From assembly GCA_965214415.1 (NCBI GenBank), contig CBDCBQ010000003.1, forward strand, positions 3,286,001-3,350,000: a stretch of DNA of 64,000 nt, in the 5' to 3' direction. The notes under the pieces were generated by a model. It had not been told where the DNA came from. It made no database searches and saw nothing but the letters and a program-made list of their open reading frames with translations. Each line of letters opens with the position of its first letter. The stretch's first letter is position 1. The position numbers and the translations under genes are program-made. Shown here piece by piece: positions 20,332-29,025 of this stretch. This DNA comes from RH-AL1 sp965214415 (GTDB taxonomy: Bacteria; Pseudomonadota; Alphaproteobacteria; Rhizobiales; Beijerinckiaceae).

Positions 20332-21438
20332 ATGGACCAGGTCGAGCACGTCGTCGTCGGTGCCGGAGTTGTCGGCCTCGCGATCGCGCGGGCGCTGGCC
20401 CGGGCAGGCCGGCCAGTACTCATGCTCGAGGCGGCGGATGGGCTGGGCGCCGGCACCTCGGGTCGCGGCAGCGGCGTGATCCACGCCGGCCTCTACTATG
20501 AGCCGGGCAGCCTCAAGGCGCGCTTTTGCGTCGCCGGTCGTCCCGCGCTCTATGCCTACGCGGAGGCGCACGGCCTGCCGCATCACCGCTCCGGCAAGCT
20601 CGTGGTCGCGACGTCGGCCGACGAGGACGCGCGGCTCGTCGCGATCGCCGATCGGGCTGGAGAGAACGGCGTCGAGGACCTGACGCCGCTGAGCGGGGCG
20701 GCCGCGCGCGAACTCGAGCCGGCCTTGGCTTGCACCAGCGCGCTGCTCTCTCTTTCGACCGGCGCAGTCGACGCCGTCGCGCTGATGCGCGCGCTGCGCG
20801 ACGATGCCGAGGAGTTCGGCGCCGTCTCGGCGTTTCGCGCGCCGGTCCTGCGCGCCTTCCGCGAGAGGGCCGGCTTCGTGATCGAGGTGGGTGGCGCGGC
20901 GCCGATGAGGCTCGGGTGCCGCGTGCTCGTCAACGCGGCCGGGCATGGGGCGCCGGCGCTCGCGCGCGCCATCGAGGGCATGCCGGCGGCGCACGTGCCG
21001 CAAGCCGCCTTCGCCAAAGGCAGCTATTTCGCGCTCGACGGGCCGGCCCCGTTCGCGCGGCTGATCTATCCCGTCCCGGTGCCCGGCGGCGTCGGCACGC
21101 ATCTGACATTTACCCCCGACGGCCGGACGCTGTTCGGGCCCGACGTCGAATGGGTGGACGGGCTCGACTATGCCGTCGATCCATCGCGGGCGGCGTCGTT
21201 CTACGCGGACATCCGCCGCTATTGGCCGGCGCTGCCGGATGGCGCGCTGAAACCCGCCCAGGCCGGGATCCGCCCGAAGATCGCCGGACCGGGCGAGGGC
21301 GCGCGCGACTTCATGATCGAGGGACCGGAGCGGCACGGCGTCGGCGGCCTCGTCAACCTGTTCGGCATCGAGTCGCCGGGGCTGACCTCTTCGCTCGCGA
21401 TCGGCGATTATGTCCGCGATCTCACGGACGCGTGTTGA
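20332..21438 (+). CDS. FAD-dependent oxidoreductase, L-2-hydroxyglutarate oxidase-like (LhgO family)
   Basis: The 368-residue DAO-fold flavoprotein starts at ATG 20332 behind GAGGAG. The dinucleotide motif VVVGAGVVGLAIARALARAG begins at residue 7. GTSGRGSGVIHAGLYYEPGS is the signature of the LhgO/YgaF group, which oxidises L-2-hydroxyglutarate and passes electrons to the quinone pool. Near the end, GLVNLFGIESPGLTSSLAIG completes the FAD fold. It is divergent from grpE. Other alpha-hydroxy acids are possible substrates. Confidence 0.87.
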   Translation: MDQVEHVVVGAGVVGLAIARALARAGRPVLMLEAADGLGAGTSGRGSGVIHAGLYYEPGSLKARFCVAGRPALYAYAEAHGLPHHRSGKLVVATSADEDARLVAIADRAGENGVEDLTPLSGAAARELEPALACTSALLSLSTGAVDAVALMRALRDDAEEFGAVSAFRAPVLRAFRERAGFVIEVGGAAPMRLGCRVLVNAAGHGAPALARAIEGMPAAHVPQAAFAKGSYFALDGPAPFARLIYPVPVPGGVGTHLTFTPDGRTLFGPDVEWVDGLDYAVDPSRAASFYADIRRYWPALPDGALKPAQAGIRPKIAGPGEGARDFMIEGPERHGVGGLVNLFGIESPGLTSSLAIGDYVRDLTDAC

Positions 21439-21499
21439 ACGCATCGAAATGCGCTATGCGAACGCCGCGCTGCCAATGCCGGCGCTTGGAGACGCAACC

Positions 21500-21706
21500 A
21501 TGAAGATTTCCGCGCGCAATCAGCTCGCCGGCACCATCGTCGACATTCACAAGGGCGCCACCACGTCGCACGTGATCATCGAGGTCGGCGGTGCCAAGCT
21601 CTTCGCCTCGATCACCAACGAGGCCGTCGCCGAGCTTGGCCTCGAAAAGGGCAAGGCCGCGACCGCCGTCATCAAGGCATCCGACGTGATGGTCGCGGTC
21701 GATTAG
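21500..21706 (+). CDS. Molybdopterin-binding (Mop/TOBE-domain) protein
   Basis: This 68-residue molbindin-like protein is preceded by GGAG. It starts MKISARNQLAGTIVDIHKGA and continues TTSHVIIEVGGAKLFASITN, then ends KAATAVIKASDVMVAVD. The NQL.G.V..I..G and SASDVM-like end are hallmarks of the Mop domain, which binds molybdate or tungstate in oligomers. The whole protein is one domain. No mod transporter genes are near, so a storage or sensing role is inferred. Its stop overlaps that of the next gene. Confidence 0.9.
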   Translation: MKISARNQLAGTIVDIHKGATTSHVIIEVGGAKLFASITNEAVAELGLEKGKAATAVIKASDVMVAVD

Positions 21707-22875
21707 CGCGACCCGCTCGCGCGAAACGCTCCGGCTGGGCTTGCCCTGCCGAGATGCCGCCGGAGCCAGTCGCGACCGGCTTGCGCGGCGAAGTTGCGAT
21801 AGCGCCGCGCCGACCAGACGAGGCCCGGGTTGATCGCCATCGCGCGGGCATAGGCGATCATGCGCCGCGCGTTGGCATCGCAGGCGAGCTTGATCGGGTC
21901 GTCGTAGAAGCGCGCGACGACCGCCGCGCTGATGTCGCCCGTCGCAAGCCAGCCCGGCACCAGGGCGGCGAGACGCTCGACATCGGTCAAGACCTTGTCG
22001 AGACCGGTGCCGCCGGTCGGGCAGGTGGTGGCGAACGCATCGCCGACGAGCACGAGGCCGTCGCGCTCCGGCTCCTCCGTCATGTAGAGCGCGATCGGCC
22101 GCACCACGGGGCGGCCGACGATCGTGAAATCGCCGAGGATCGGGCCGAGGCCCGGCATCATCGCATGCAGCATCTCGGCCGGCCGCGCGCGAAAGGCCTG
22201 CGTCCAGTCCTCGCCGCGGCGGCGGTAGACGAACAGGTTGCCCCGGAGCCGATCGCCGACTGGAAACAGCGTCAAGTAGGCGGAACGGTCGGCGAGACGC
22301 TCGCCGTGATAGGTGAGGGCGCCCCGGATGGCGGTCGGATCGTCGATCGCGAGATCGAAGCCGATCGCCAGGCAATGCTCCGCCTCCAGGATCGTCCGTC
22401 GGATGCCGAGCCGCACGATGAGATTGCGGCCGAGGCCGGTTGCCAGGACGGCGAGCCGCGCGGTGATGGATCGACCGTCGCCGAGCGTGAGTGTCGGACC
22501 GGTCGCCGCCGTCTCCAGGCCAATGACCCGGCCGACGCGGATCGCATGTGTTGGCACCGAAGCGCGAACGACGTTGACGAGATCGGCGTAATCGATCCCG
22601 ACTTCGCGGTTCGGCCGCCTCTCGACCAATCGCCCGAAGCGCGCGATCGACAGCTCGTCGATCGGCGTCGCGATGCCGCGCAGATTGTCGCCGAAGCCGA
22701 GCCGCTCGACGTGGCGGACTTGCGGCGCCGTCAGCTTTTCGGCGCGAAAGTCAGCCGGATATGCCGCGTGCAGGTCGCAGAGCGCGACGGAGACGCCGCG
22801 CGCGGACAGAACGGCGGCCAGTGCCGAGCCCGCTAGCCCGGCGCCGACGATCGCGACCTCGACCTCATCCCGCAT
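21703..22875 (-). CDS. FAD-dependent monooxygenase-like protein (UbiH/PHBH fold)
   Basis: From ATG 22875 (MRDEVEVAIVGAGLAGSALA) the product has 390 residues; the longer frame to 23121 has no family content. It shows GAGLAGSALAAVLSARGVSV for FAD, AVLATGLGRNLIVRLGI in the middle and VLVGDAFATTCPTGGTGLDK, the second FAD-contact motif (GD...P..G.G). This is a class A flavin monooxygenase; the aromatic or isoprenoid substrate cannot be named. It converges with the Mop gene and is divergent from the dipeptidase. Confidence 0.85.
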   Translation of the reverse strand: MRDEVEVAIVGAGLAGSALAAVLSARGVSVALCDLHAAYPADFRAEKLTAPQVRHVERLGFGDNLRGIATPIDELSIARFGRLVERRPNREVGIDYADLVNVVRASVPTHAIRVGRVIGLETAATGPTLTLGDGRSITARLAVLATGLGRNLIVRLGIRRTILEAEHCLAIGFDLAIDDPTAIRGALTYHGERLADRSAYLTLFPVGDRLRGNLFVYRRRGEDWTQAFRARPAEMLHAMMPGLGPILGDFTIVGRPVVRPIALYMTEEPERDGLVLVGDAFATTCPTGGTGLDKVLTDVERLAALVPGWLATGDISAAVVARFYDDPIKLACDANARRMIAYARAMAINPGLVWSARRYRNFAAQAGRDWLRRHLGRASPAGAFRASGSR

Positions 22876-22999
22876 TACCGCTTCACCTCGCCCAACTGTC
22901 CTGCCATGCGCAAGCAGGTAGGATGCAAGGCAAGCCGTTAGCGGGCCTTGAAAGCCATGCGATAAAGTCCGGGCGATCCGGGACTTCGAGGACCAGACG

Positions 23000-23674
23000 A
23001 TGCGTCGATGCCTGCCTTTCGCGGCGATTGTCCTTGGCCTGTGGCCCGCGTCGGGGCGCGCCGCGATGCCGCCCGGCTTCGTCGATGCCGCGACGATCGT
23101 GCCCGGCCTGCGGACCGACATCCGCTATGCCGGCGCGCACAATTTCACGGGAGCGCCGGTCGCCGGCTATGCGGCGCCGCGCTGCTGGCTGACGCGCGAG
23201 GCGGCGACGGCGCTCGCCGCGGTGCAGGCGGACTTGGCGCCGCGCGGCCTCGGTCTGGAGGTGTTCGACTGCTATCGGCCACTGCGCGCGGTCGCGCGCT
23301 TTGTCGAATGGGCGAAGGCGCCGGGCGAACAGGCCGGAAAGCGCGAGTTCTATCCCGATATCGCCAAGGACAGGCTGTTTTCGGAAGGCTACATCGCCGC
23401 GCATTCCGCCCATTCCCGCGGCTCGACTGTCGATCTCACGCTTGTCGTAACCGGCAGCGGCCAGCCACTCGACATGGGGACGCCGTTCGATTATTTCGCC
23501 GCCGCCTCGCATCCCGCCGCGCCCGGCCTCCCGCGCGACGTCGTCGCTCGTCGTACGATGCTCACCGAGGCGATGACGCAACGCGGGTTCATTGGCTACG
23601 ACAAGGAATGGTGGCACTTCACGCTTCAGCGCGAGCCGTATCCGAATGTAGCTTTTGATAGTGCGGTCGAATAG
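23000..23674 (+). CDS. D-alanyl-D-alanine dipeptidase (VanX/DdpX family, M15D)
   Basis: The 224-residue product starts at ATG 23000 after GAGGA and carries a signal peptide (MRRCLPFAAIVLGLWPASGR to ARAA), so it acts in the periplasm. Zinc-site motifs are HSRGSTVDLTL (His and Asp ligands) and EWWHFTL (catalytic Glu and His ligand), and FDCYRPLRAVARF carries the conserved Arg. Such enzymes hydrolyse D-Ala-D-Ala for cell-wall recycling. No vanH or vanA homologue is present, so vancomycin resistance is not implied. Confidence 0.92.
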   Translation: MRRCLPFAAIVLGLWPASGRAAMPPGFVDAATIVPGLRTDIRYAGAHNFTGAPVAGYAAPRCWLTREAATALAAVQADLAPRGLGLEVFDCYRPLRAVARFVEWAKAPGEQAGKREFYPDIAKDRLFSEGYIAAHSAHSRGSTVDLTLVVTGSGQPLDMGTPFDYFAAASHPAAPGLPRDVVARRTMLTEAMTQRGFIGYDKEWWHFTLQREPYPNVAFDSAVE

Positions 23675-23830
23675 CGAATGGGACCTTGGGCCAAGGCCAG
23701 TATGCGCCGATAGGCAATCACGACCGGGTCGGTGTAGAAGCGCCGCGACGCATCGGAACTCGTGATGGGCCGCTGACGTTTTTGAACAAACGCCAAGCCA
23801 TCGCTTGCTGCTCGAAAGAGGAAAGATTTG

Positions 23831-24349
23831 ATGAAACGCTTGTTCGAAATTGGGTGCCGTACGCAGCGCCAGATCGCGCTCGCTGGCGGCATCGCCACGC
23901 TGGCGCTCGGTGCCTCGGCCGCGCTGTCGTCGGCGAATGCCGGACCGTTCAGCTCGTTCGAAGGCAATTGGACCGGCGCCGGCGTCATCTCGATCGACAA
24001 TGGAAGCAAGGAGCGGCTGCGCTGCAAGGCGCATTACGACGTCGGCGGCGACGGCTCGTCGATGGCGCAAAACCTCACTTGCGCCAGCGACAGCTACAAA
24101 TTCAACGTCGTGAGCAACGTGCGCGCTTCGGAAGGCGGCTCGATCTCGGGATCGTGGTCGGAGACCTCGCGTGGCGCCAACGGCCAGATTTCGGGTCACA
24201 TCACGCCGTCGCAGATTTCGGCGCAGGTCGCCGGTATCGGCTTTACCGCGCGGATCGGCATCGCCGCGCGCGGCGGGCGTCAATCGGTGACGATCAGCCC
24301 GACCGGGACGGATATCACCAATGTCTCGGTGACGATGTCGAAGCAATGA
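23831..24349 (+). CDS. Secreted hypothetical protein (172 aa)
   Basis: ATG 23831 follows GAGGAAAG; a TTG three bases earlier is an alternative. The N-terminal region (ALAGGIATLALGASAAL to SSANA) is a signal peptide. The mature part is a small beta-rich domain: FSSFEGNWTGAGVISIDNGS, RLRCKAHYDVGGDGSSM, GGSISGSWSETSRGANGQIS, ending DITNVSVTMSKQ. It looks like a single lipocalin- or THAP-like sandwich conserved in Rhizobiales, but I cannot name a function. A strong hairpin terminator follows. Confidence 0.75.
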   Translation: MKRLFEIGCRTQRQIALAGGIATLALGASAALSSANAGPFSSFEGNWTGAGVISIDNGSKERLRCKAHYDVGGDGSSMAQNLTCASDSYKFNVVSNVRASEGGSISGSWSETSRGANGQISGHITPSQISAQVAGIGFTARIGIAARGGRQSVTISPTGTDITNVSVTMSKQ

Positions 24350-24407
24350 CCCACCGCAGGCTCGATCGTCCATAACGAAACGATTATGGTTGGTGACCTT
24401 ACTTAAT

Positions 24408-24441
24408 TCGGCCGGCCTCGGGATCGAGGCCGGCCGATTTT
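24408..24441 (+). terminator. Rho-independent terminator
   Basis: There is a perfect 13-base stem, TCGGCCGGCCTCG (24408-24420), loop GGAT and CGAGGCCGGCCGA (24425-24437), then TTTT. It serves the upstream secreted-protein gene; the outer-membrane gene on the other strand ends 2 bases beyond it. Confidence 0.88.
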
Positions 24442-24442
24442 G

Positions 24443-25267
24443 TCAGTAGCGGGCGACGACGGGAGCCGCCGGCGAGCCGAGAAGGTCGAACTTGTAGTTG
24501 ATGCCGGCGCGCACGATGTTGCCGTCGGTGTGGATGCTGCTGACACCCCCCCGCGTGCCGATCGCGAGGTTCTGCGTCCCGAGATCGTAGTGTAGATACT
24601 CCGCCTTCAACGTGACCGCGCTCGAGTGGAACACGTTCACGAACGACGTGGTCGGGATCGCGTATTCGAGGCCACCGCCATACGTGTAGCCGGTGCGGAT
24701 CGTGTTGGTCGACGCGTAGCCGTCGGCGCCGGTGATGCTGTCCTTCACGCCACCGTAGGCGAAACCGCCGGTGCCGAAGATCAGGAAATTGCCGAAGGCA
24801 TAGCCGATCCGACCGCGCGCGGTGCCGACATACTGGGTGTTGGCGCTGAAGCCGCGTGTGCCGACGAGCAGGTTCTGGCGGAGGTCGGTGTAGGCCGCAT
24901 CCGCCTCGACACCGATCACGACGCCGCTGCCGACACCACCGATGCCACCGAGCAGCGGCAGACCGGTTTGGCCGAGTTCGTAGTTGTAGCCGATCTGCGC
25001 GCCGCCGGTGAAGCCGTCCGTGCTCGACCGGACGTAGGCGGGGTAGGTGCCGGCCGCGACGCCACGACCGGAATTCGAGAAGTTCTGGTGGCCGTCGAAC
25101 GCGTAGCCCGCGTTGACGCCGGCGTAGAGGCCGCTCCAGGTGAAGACCGGCACGGGGACTGCCGGGGGATAATAGACCGGGGGAGCGCGACGCGACGGAA
25201 GGTCGGCCGCGAGTGCTGCGGTAGAGGCCGCGCCGAGAAGCACGACACCAAGCAGGATCTTTTTCAA
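24443..25267 (-). CDS. Outer-membrane beta-barrel protein (porin-like, Omp25/31-type)
   Basis: The protein has about 274 residues. A TTG at 25267 (encoding the M of KKILLGVVLLGAASTAALAA) has a GGAG 6 bases upstream and gives the usual N-terminus; ATG 25288 is an alternative. A signal peptide is followed by ADLPSRRAPPVYYPP, the start found in rhizobial Omp25/31-like surface antigens. FTWSGLYAGVNAGYAFDG, GGAQIGYNYELGQ, GRIGYAFGNFLIFGTGGFAY and the terminal AGINYKFDLLG with aromatic alternation indicate an 8-strand barrel. It probably has a structural or surface role. Confidence 0.88.
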   Translation of the reverse strand: MKKILLGVVLLGAASTAALAADLPSRRAPPVYYPPAVPVPVFTWSGLYAGVNAGYAFDGHQNFSNSGRGVAAGTYPAYVRSSTDGFTGGAQIGYNYELGQTGLPLLGGIGGVGSGVVIGVEADAAYTDLRQNLLVGTRGFSANTQYVGTARGRIGYAFGNFLIFGTGGFAYGGVKDSITGADGYASTNTIRTGYTYGGGLEYAIPTTSFVNVFHSSAVTLKAEYLHYDLGTQNLAIGTRGGVSSIHTDGNIVRAGINYKFDLLGSPAAPVVARY

Positions 25268-25418
25268 TTTGAGCTCCAAGCGAACCATTCGCTGGCGTCT
25301 CATATGACCCCGATCGTGACCATTTCCTGCCGGTGCCCGCCACACTTGTGGTTTCGAGCACGACCGTTGCGGAAATGCCGCGATCAGCTTTTGCGAGCAA
25401 TCGTTTGCTGTCGCGGCG

Positions 25419-27791
25419 TCACTCGGCCGGCTTTTCCGTCAGCTTGTGGGGGACCAAACTATAAAGGTACATGGCCGTTGGACGCAGGATCAGGAGATCG
25501 GCGACGAGCGCGGCGATCATCGCGAACGCCGAAAGCCATCCGAACAGCCGCAGCATCGGCAGGTTCGAGAACGCCGTCACGGCGAGCCCGCAGGCGAGCA
25601 CCACGGAGGTGAGGATCAGCGCCGGCCCAACGAGGATCGTCGCGCGCTCGACGGAGAAAGCCGCGTTCTCGCCCGGCCGCTCCTCGAGCCGCAGGCGGTT
25701 CAAGAAGTGAATGGTGGCACTCAAACCAAGCCCGAACGACACGGTCAGCGCGACGACGCTGGCGAATTGCAGCCCCTCGCCCATCGCGTAGAGCAGCGCG
25801 CCGGAGGCGATGATCGGAAAGATGCCCGGCATGATCGCGAGCAGCATCACCTTCCACGATCGGAACGCCAAGCCGATGAAGCCGGCGACGAAGACGATCT
25901 CGACGGTCAGGCCGCGCGACAGCCGCTGGATCATCGCCGCGGAATTGCGCGCGGCGATGACGGCGAGGCCCGTCACCGAGATCTGGTAGCCGGGGTGTTC
26001 CGCGCGGATCGCGTCCAGCCGCGCGTCGAGCTTGTCGACGACCGGCAGCAGCGCGCTCGCGTCCTTGTCGGGGATGCGGCCGGAGACGAGCACCGAGCGA
26101 TGATCGGCGGCCACGAAACGCCGCACGAGCGGCTCGGGGATGTAGCCGACGTATTTCTTCAAGGTCTCGACATCGTTCTCGCCGAGCTTCTGCGAGAGCC
26201 AGTCGCGCAGCGTCTGCAGCGAGAACACATTGCCGACGCCGGGCTCGGACGACGCCGTGCGCTGCACCGCCTCGATCGTCGACAGCGTCGCCGGCGAATA
26301 AAGATCCTCACCCTTGGGAATCTCGATCAGCACGTCGATCGGGTTGGCGCCGGTCAGCTTGCGATCGAGGCTGCCGTTGGCGGTCGTCGCCTGCTCGTTG
26401 TTGGGCACCTGGTCGGCGAGCCGGTAGCGCGGCTGCAGGTTGGTGTAGATGATCGACAGCACGATGCAGACGACGATCGCGATCAGGCTGTAGAGCCCCG
26501 GATGCGAGACCATCCGTTCGGCGATCCAGCGACAGAAGCCGCGCAGCAGATTGATCGCGGTGTCGGAGCGCGCGGTGGATTGCGCGAGCTTGTCCTCGCC
26601 GCGCACGAGCGTGACGGCGAGCAGCGGTAGCAGCACGAGCACCGTCACGAGAGCGATCGCGGTCGTCATGAGCCCCGCCTCGCCAAACGTCCGGATCAGG
26701 TCCGAGTCCGAGAAGAGCAGAGCCACGAACGAGACCATCGTCGTCGTGTGCGTGAGCACGCAGGCCGGGCCGACGACGGCGAGCGCGCCGCGGATCGCCT
26801 GCGCCTTGCTGTTGCCGGCCACCAACCGATCGCGGATCGCGAAGGTCAGCTGCATCGAATCCGAGAAGCTGATCACCATGATCAGCGGCGTCATCACGTT
26901 GAGGAAGATGTTGAGCCGGAAGTCGAGCCAGCCGAGCGCGCCGACCGAGATCAGGATCGCGACCAGCGGCGGCGCGGCGGCGACCAGCATGAACGAGACG
27001 CGGCGGAAGAACAGGATGGCGATCACGCAGCCGGCGATGAAGCCGATGAGGTTGTAGATCACACGGTCGCGCTCGACGGAATTGTGGATCTCGAGCTGCA
27101 TCACCGGCACGCCGGCGAGTTCGGCCTTGAGGCCGGACCCCTCGAGGTCCTCGTTCATCGTCTTGCGGATCTCCTCGACGATCTTGCCAGACTTCGAGCT
27201 CGAGGCGACGTCGGGGTCGAGCGCGAGCACGACCAGCGCGAGCGTGCCGTCGGGCGAGATCAGCTTGCCGTCGATCAGCTCGTTGGCGCGGATCTTCGTG
27301 ACGAGATCCGCGTAAGCCTGTCCCTCTGGCAGCGGCTCGGGGAACAGGGCGGGCGGGATCGTCTGCCCCGGTTTCGGCGGCTCGCGCGCGGAAAACATCG
27401 AGATGATCGAGCGTTCGCCGTCGATCAGCTGCAGGTCGGTCACGAGGTTGCGGATCTTCTCGACATTGTCGCGCGTCAGGAGATCGGCGCCGGAGATCAC
27501 GACCAGCACGTCGTATTCCGACGACGGGAAGTCGCGCGTCACCGCCTCGTACTGGTGGAATTGCGGGGTGTTCGAGCGAAACAGCTGCGAGAGCGAATCG
27601 TCGACCTTGAGCTTCTGCACGCCGAACACCGCGCCGATCGCGAGCAGCACGAAGATGACACCGACGACGAGCGGCGCCTTCAGCGAGACGAGCCCCATCC
27701 GCTCCGCGCCGAAGGCGAGCTTGGGCAGCCCGCGATCGGGCGTGCCGGTCCCCGACTCCGACGCCTGGACCTCGCTTTGGACAGTTTGCAT
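25419..27791 (-). CDS. MMPL/RND-family transporter
   Basis: This 790-residue RND-superfamily protein starts at ATG 27791. It shows an N-terminal helix (PLVVGVIFVLLAIGAVFGV), a large periplasmic domain (FPSSEYDVLVVISGADLL), a six-helix block with FLNVMTPLIMVISFSDSMQL, a second periplasmic domain and a second helix block with VSFGLGLSATIHFLNRL. This two-fold layout is that of MMPL/patched-like lipid exporters such as HpnN; 790 residues is slightly short for HpnN and no hopanoid genes are nearby. A large operator-like palindrome lies 38 bases upstream. Substrate unproven. Confidence 0.85.
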   Translation of the reverse strand: MQTVQSEVQASESGTGTPDRGLPKLAFGAERMGLVSLKAPLVVGVIFVLLAIGAVFGVQKLKVDDSLSQLFRSNTPQFHQYEAVTRDFPSSEYDVLVVISGADLLTRDNVEKIRNLVTDLQLIDGERSIISMFSAREPPKPGQTIPPALFPEPLPEGQAYADLVTKIRANELIDGKLISPDGTLALVVLALDPDVASSSKSGKIVEEIRKTMNEDLEGSGLKAELAGVPVMQLEIHNSVERDRVIYNLIGFIAGCVIAILFFRRVSFMLVAAAPPLVAILISVGALGWLDFRLNIFLNVMTPLIMVISFSDSMQLTFAIRDRLVAGNSKAQAIRGALAVVGPACVLTHTTTMVSFVALLFSDSDLIRTFGEAGLMTTAIALVTVLVLLPLLAVTLVRGEDKLAQSTARSDTAINLLRGFCRWIAERMVSHPGLYSLIAIVVCIVLSIIYTNLQPRYRLADQVPNNEQATTANGSLDRKLTGANPIDVLIEIPKGEDLYSPATLSTIEAVQRTASSEPGVGNVFSLQTLRDWLSQKLGENDVETLKKYVGYIPEPLVRRFVAADHRSVLVSGRIPDKDASALLPVVDKLDARLDAIRAEHPGYQISVTGLAVIAARNSAAMIQRLSRGLTVEIVFVAGFIGLAFRSWKVMLLAIMPGIFPIIASGALLYAMGEGLQFASVVALTVSFGLGLSATIHFLNRLRLEERPGENAAFSVERATILVGPALILTSVVLACGLAVTAFSNLPMLRLFGWLSAFAMIAALVADLLILRPTAMYLYSLVPHKLTEKPAE

Positions 27792-27828
27792 CTAGTCTCT
27801 CGCCCTCGACCGCGGCGGCACCTATCGG

Positions 27829-27863
27829 CGTGACACGTACCCGAGGGTACGGTTTCTGTCACG
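27829..27863. promoter_or_regulatory. Nested palindrome upstream of the MMPL transporter gene
   Basis: Outer arms CGTGACA (27829-27835) and TGTCACG (27857-27863) enclose an inner palindrome GTACCC-ga-GGGTAC (27837-27850). The site lies 38 bases before the transporter start. Size and symmetry match operators bound by TetR-type dimers that control RND pumps. Confidence 0.5.
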
Positions 27864-28034
27864 TACGGCTTCCGAGTTCGCCCCCCGCCACGCTCGGCCG
27901 CCTGTGTGCGCGTGGCAACACCTCACCCGCAAGCCATGGCGCTTCCAAGGCGGGCCGCAAAGTGGCCATCAAGCCTTTCTTCAACTGAGTGGCGTGCGCG
28001 ACTTTAGCCGGCGCACCAGTACGGAGGATGGCCC

Positions 28035-28526
28035 ATGAGCCGCAACCACGTCGCGAAACGGATCGGCATCGCCGCTGCCCTGGGCCTGGCGCTCGCTGTC
28101 GGCGCCTGCGCCAAGGCGCCGGTCGAGAACGGCTTCAACGCCTACGCGGGCGCCGAGCCCGGCAGCGCCGCGGATTTCGCGCAGAGCGCCGGCGACCGCG
28201 TCTTCTTCGAGGAGGATTCGTCCGACCTGACGCCGAAGGCGCAGGCGACGCTCGATCGCCAGGTGGCCTGGCTGCAGCGCTACGACCGGCCATTCACGAT
28301 CGAGGGTCACGCCGACGAGCGCGGCACCCGCGAGTTCAATTTCGCGCTGGGCCAGCGCCGCGCGCAGGCCACCAAGGACTACATCGTCGCCCGCGGCATT
28401 CCCGCGTCGCGCGTGCGGACGATCAGCTACGGCAAGGAGCGGCCGGTCGCGGTCTGCAACGACATCTCATGCTGGGCGCAGAACCGCCGCGCCGTCACCG
28501 CCGTCGGCGGCAGCGACCAGAGCTGA
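28035..28526 (+). CDS. pal: Peptidoglycan-associated lipoprotein Pal
   Basis: The 163-residue protein starts at ATG 28035 after GGAGGA. It has a lipoprotein signal with lipobox LAVGAC (Cys near residue 25), then the OmpA-like domain: DRVFFEEDSSDLTPKAQATL, IEGHADERGTREFNFALGQR and RAQATKDYIVARG with the Asp and Arg that hold diaminopimelate. Pal tethers the outer membrane to peptidoglycan with TolB. The usual tolQRAB neighbours are absent, so this is an isolated copy. Confidence 0.95.
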   Translation: MSRNHVAKRIGIAAALGLALAVGACAKAPVENGFNAYAGAEPGSAADFAQSAGDRVFFEEDSSDLTPKAQATLDRQVAWLQRYDRPFTIEGHADERGTREFNFALGQRRAQATKDYIVARGIPASRVRTISYGKERPVAVCNDISCWAQNRRAVTAVGGSDQS

Positions 28527-28721
28527 GCCTGGCGCGCCCGGCTCCGGGCGGGCGAACAGGTCGCGGTTGGCCTCGCCCCATCGCTTGAGGCTGTCGAGCA
28601 CCGGCACCAGCGTCCGGCCGCGTGGCGACAGACTGTATTCGACCTTGGGCGGCACCTCCGCATAGACGGTGCGCACGACGAGACCATCGGCTCCAGCTCG
28701 TGCAGCTGCGCCGTCAGCGGG
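28527..28721 (-). pseudogene. HxlR-family regulator remnant
   Basis: Minus-strand frames give LTAQLHELE (28692-28721), then after a frameshift DGLVVRTVYAEVPPKVEYSL and PRGRTLVPVLDSLKRWGEAN. 'L..QL.ELEADGLV.R..Y...PP.VEYSL...G..L.PVL..L..W' is the wing and C-terminal signature of HxlR winged-helix regulators. The N-terminal helices are missing: the sequence is cut at 28721, where an alcohol dehydrogenase fragment starts on the other strand. Confidence 0.75.
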
Positions 28722-28921
28722 CGATCTCGGTCAACCCGGTCGACACCAAGGTGCGCAAGCGTGCGGCACCGGAACCGGGCGACTGGAAGATCCTTGGCTT
28801 GGACGCCGCCAGCGTCGTGACGGCGGTGGGCCCCGATGTGCGTGGCTTCGCGCCCGGCGACGAGGTCTTCTATGCCGGCGCGGCGCGCGGCAAGATCGTC
28901 CTCGAGGGCTTCGCTTCATGA
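28721..28921 (+). pseudogene. Zinc-type alcohol dehydrogenase/quinone oxidoreductase, internally deleted
   Basis: The frame reads AISVNPVDTKVRKRAAPEPG, DWKILGLDAASVVTAVGPDV and RGFAPGDEVFYAGA, then directly RGKIVLEGFAS and stop. The first part is the N-terminal GroES-like domain. RGKIVLEGF is the extreme C-terminus of the same family. About 240 residues, including the whole Rossmann domain, are missing at the junction, and the first residues are also lost. Confidence 0.8.
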
Positions 28922-29025
28922 TTGCCGCGGGATCGGCGGCGGCGTCCGGCTTGTAAAACGCCGCCATGGACGGCAAGGCAGGCGCCAACGTCGGAGCGTG
29001 ACGCGCGACATGATCCGGGCTTGTC

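Noticed and set aside
23000..23674. Vancomycin-resistance locus, because of the VanX-like gene
   Set aside because: No VanH or VanA homologue is adjacent, and VanX-type dipeptidases are common in Gram-negatives for peptidoglycan recycling.
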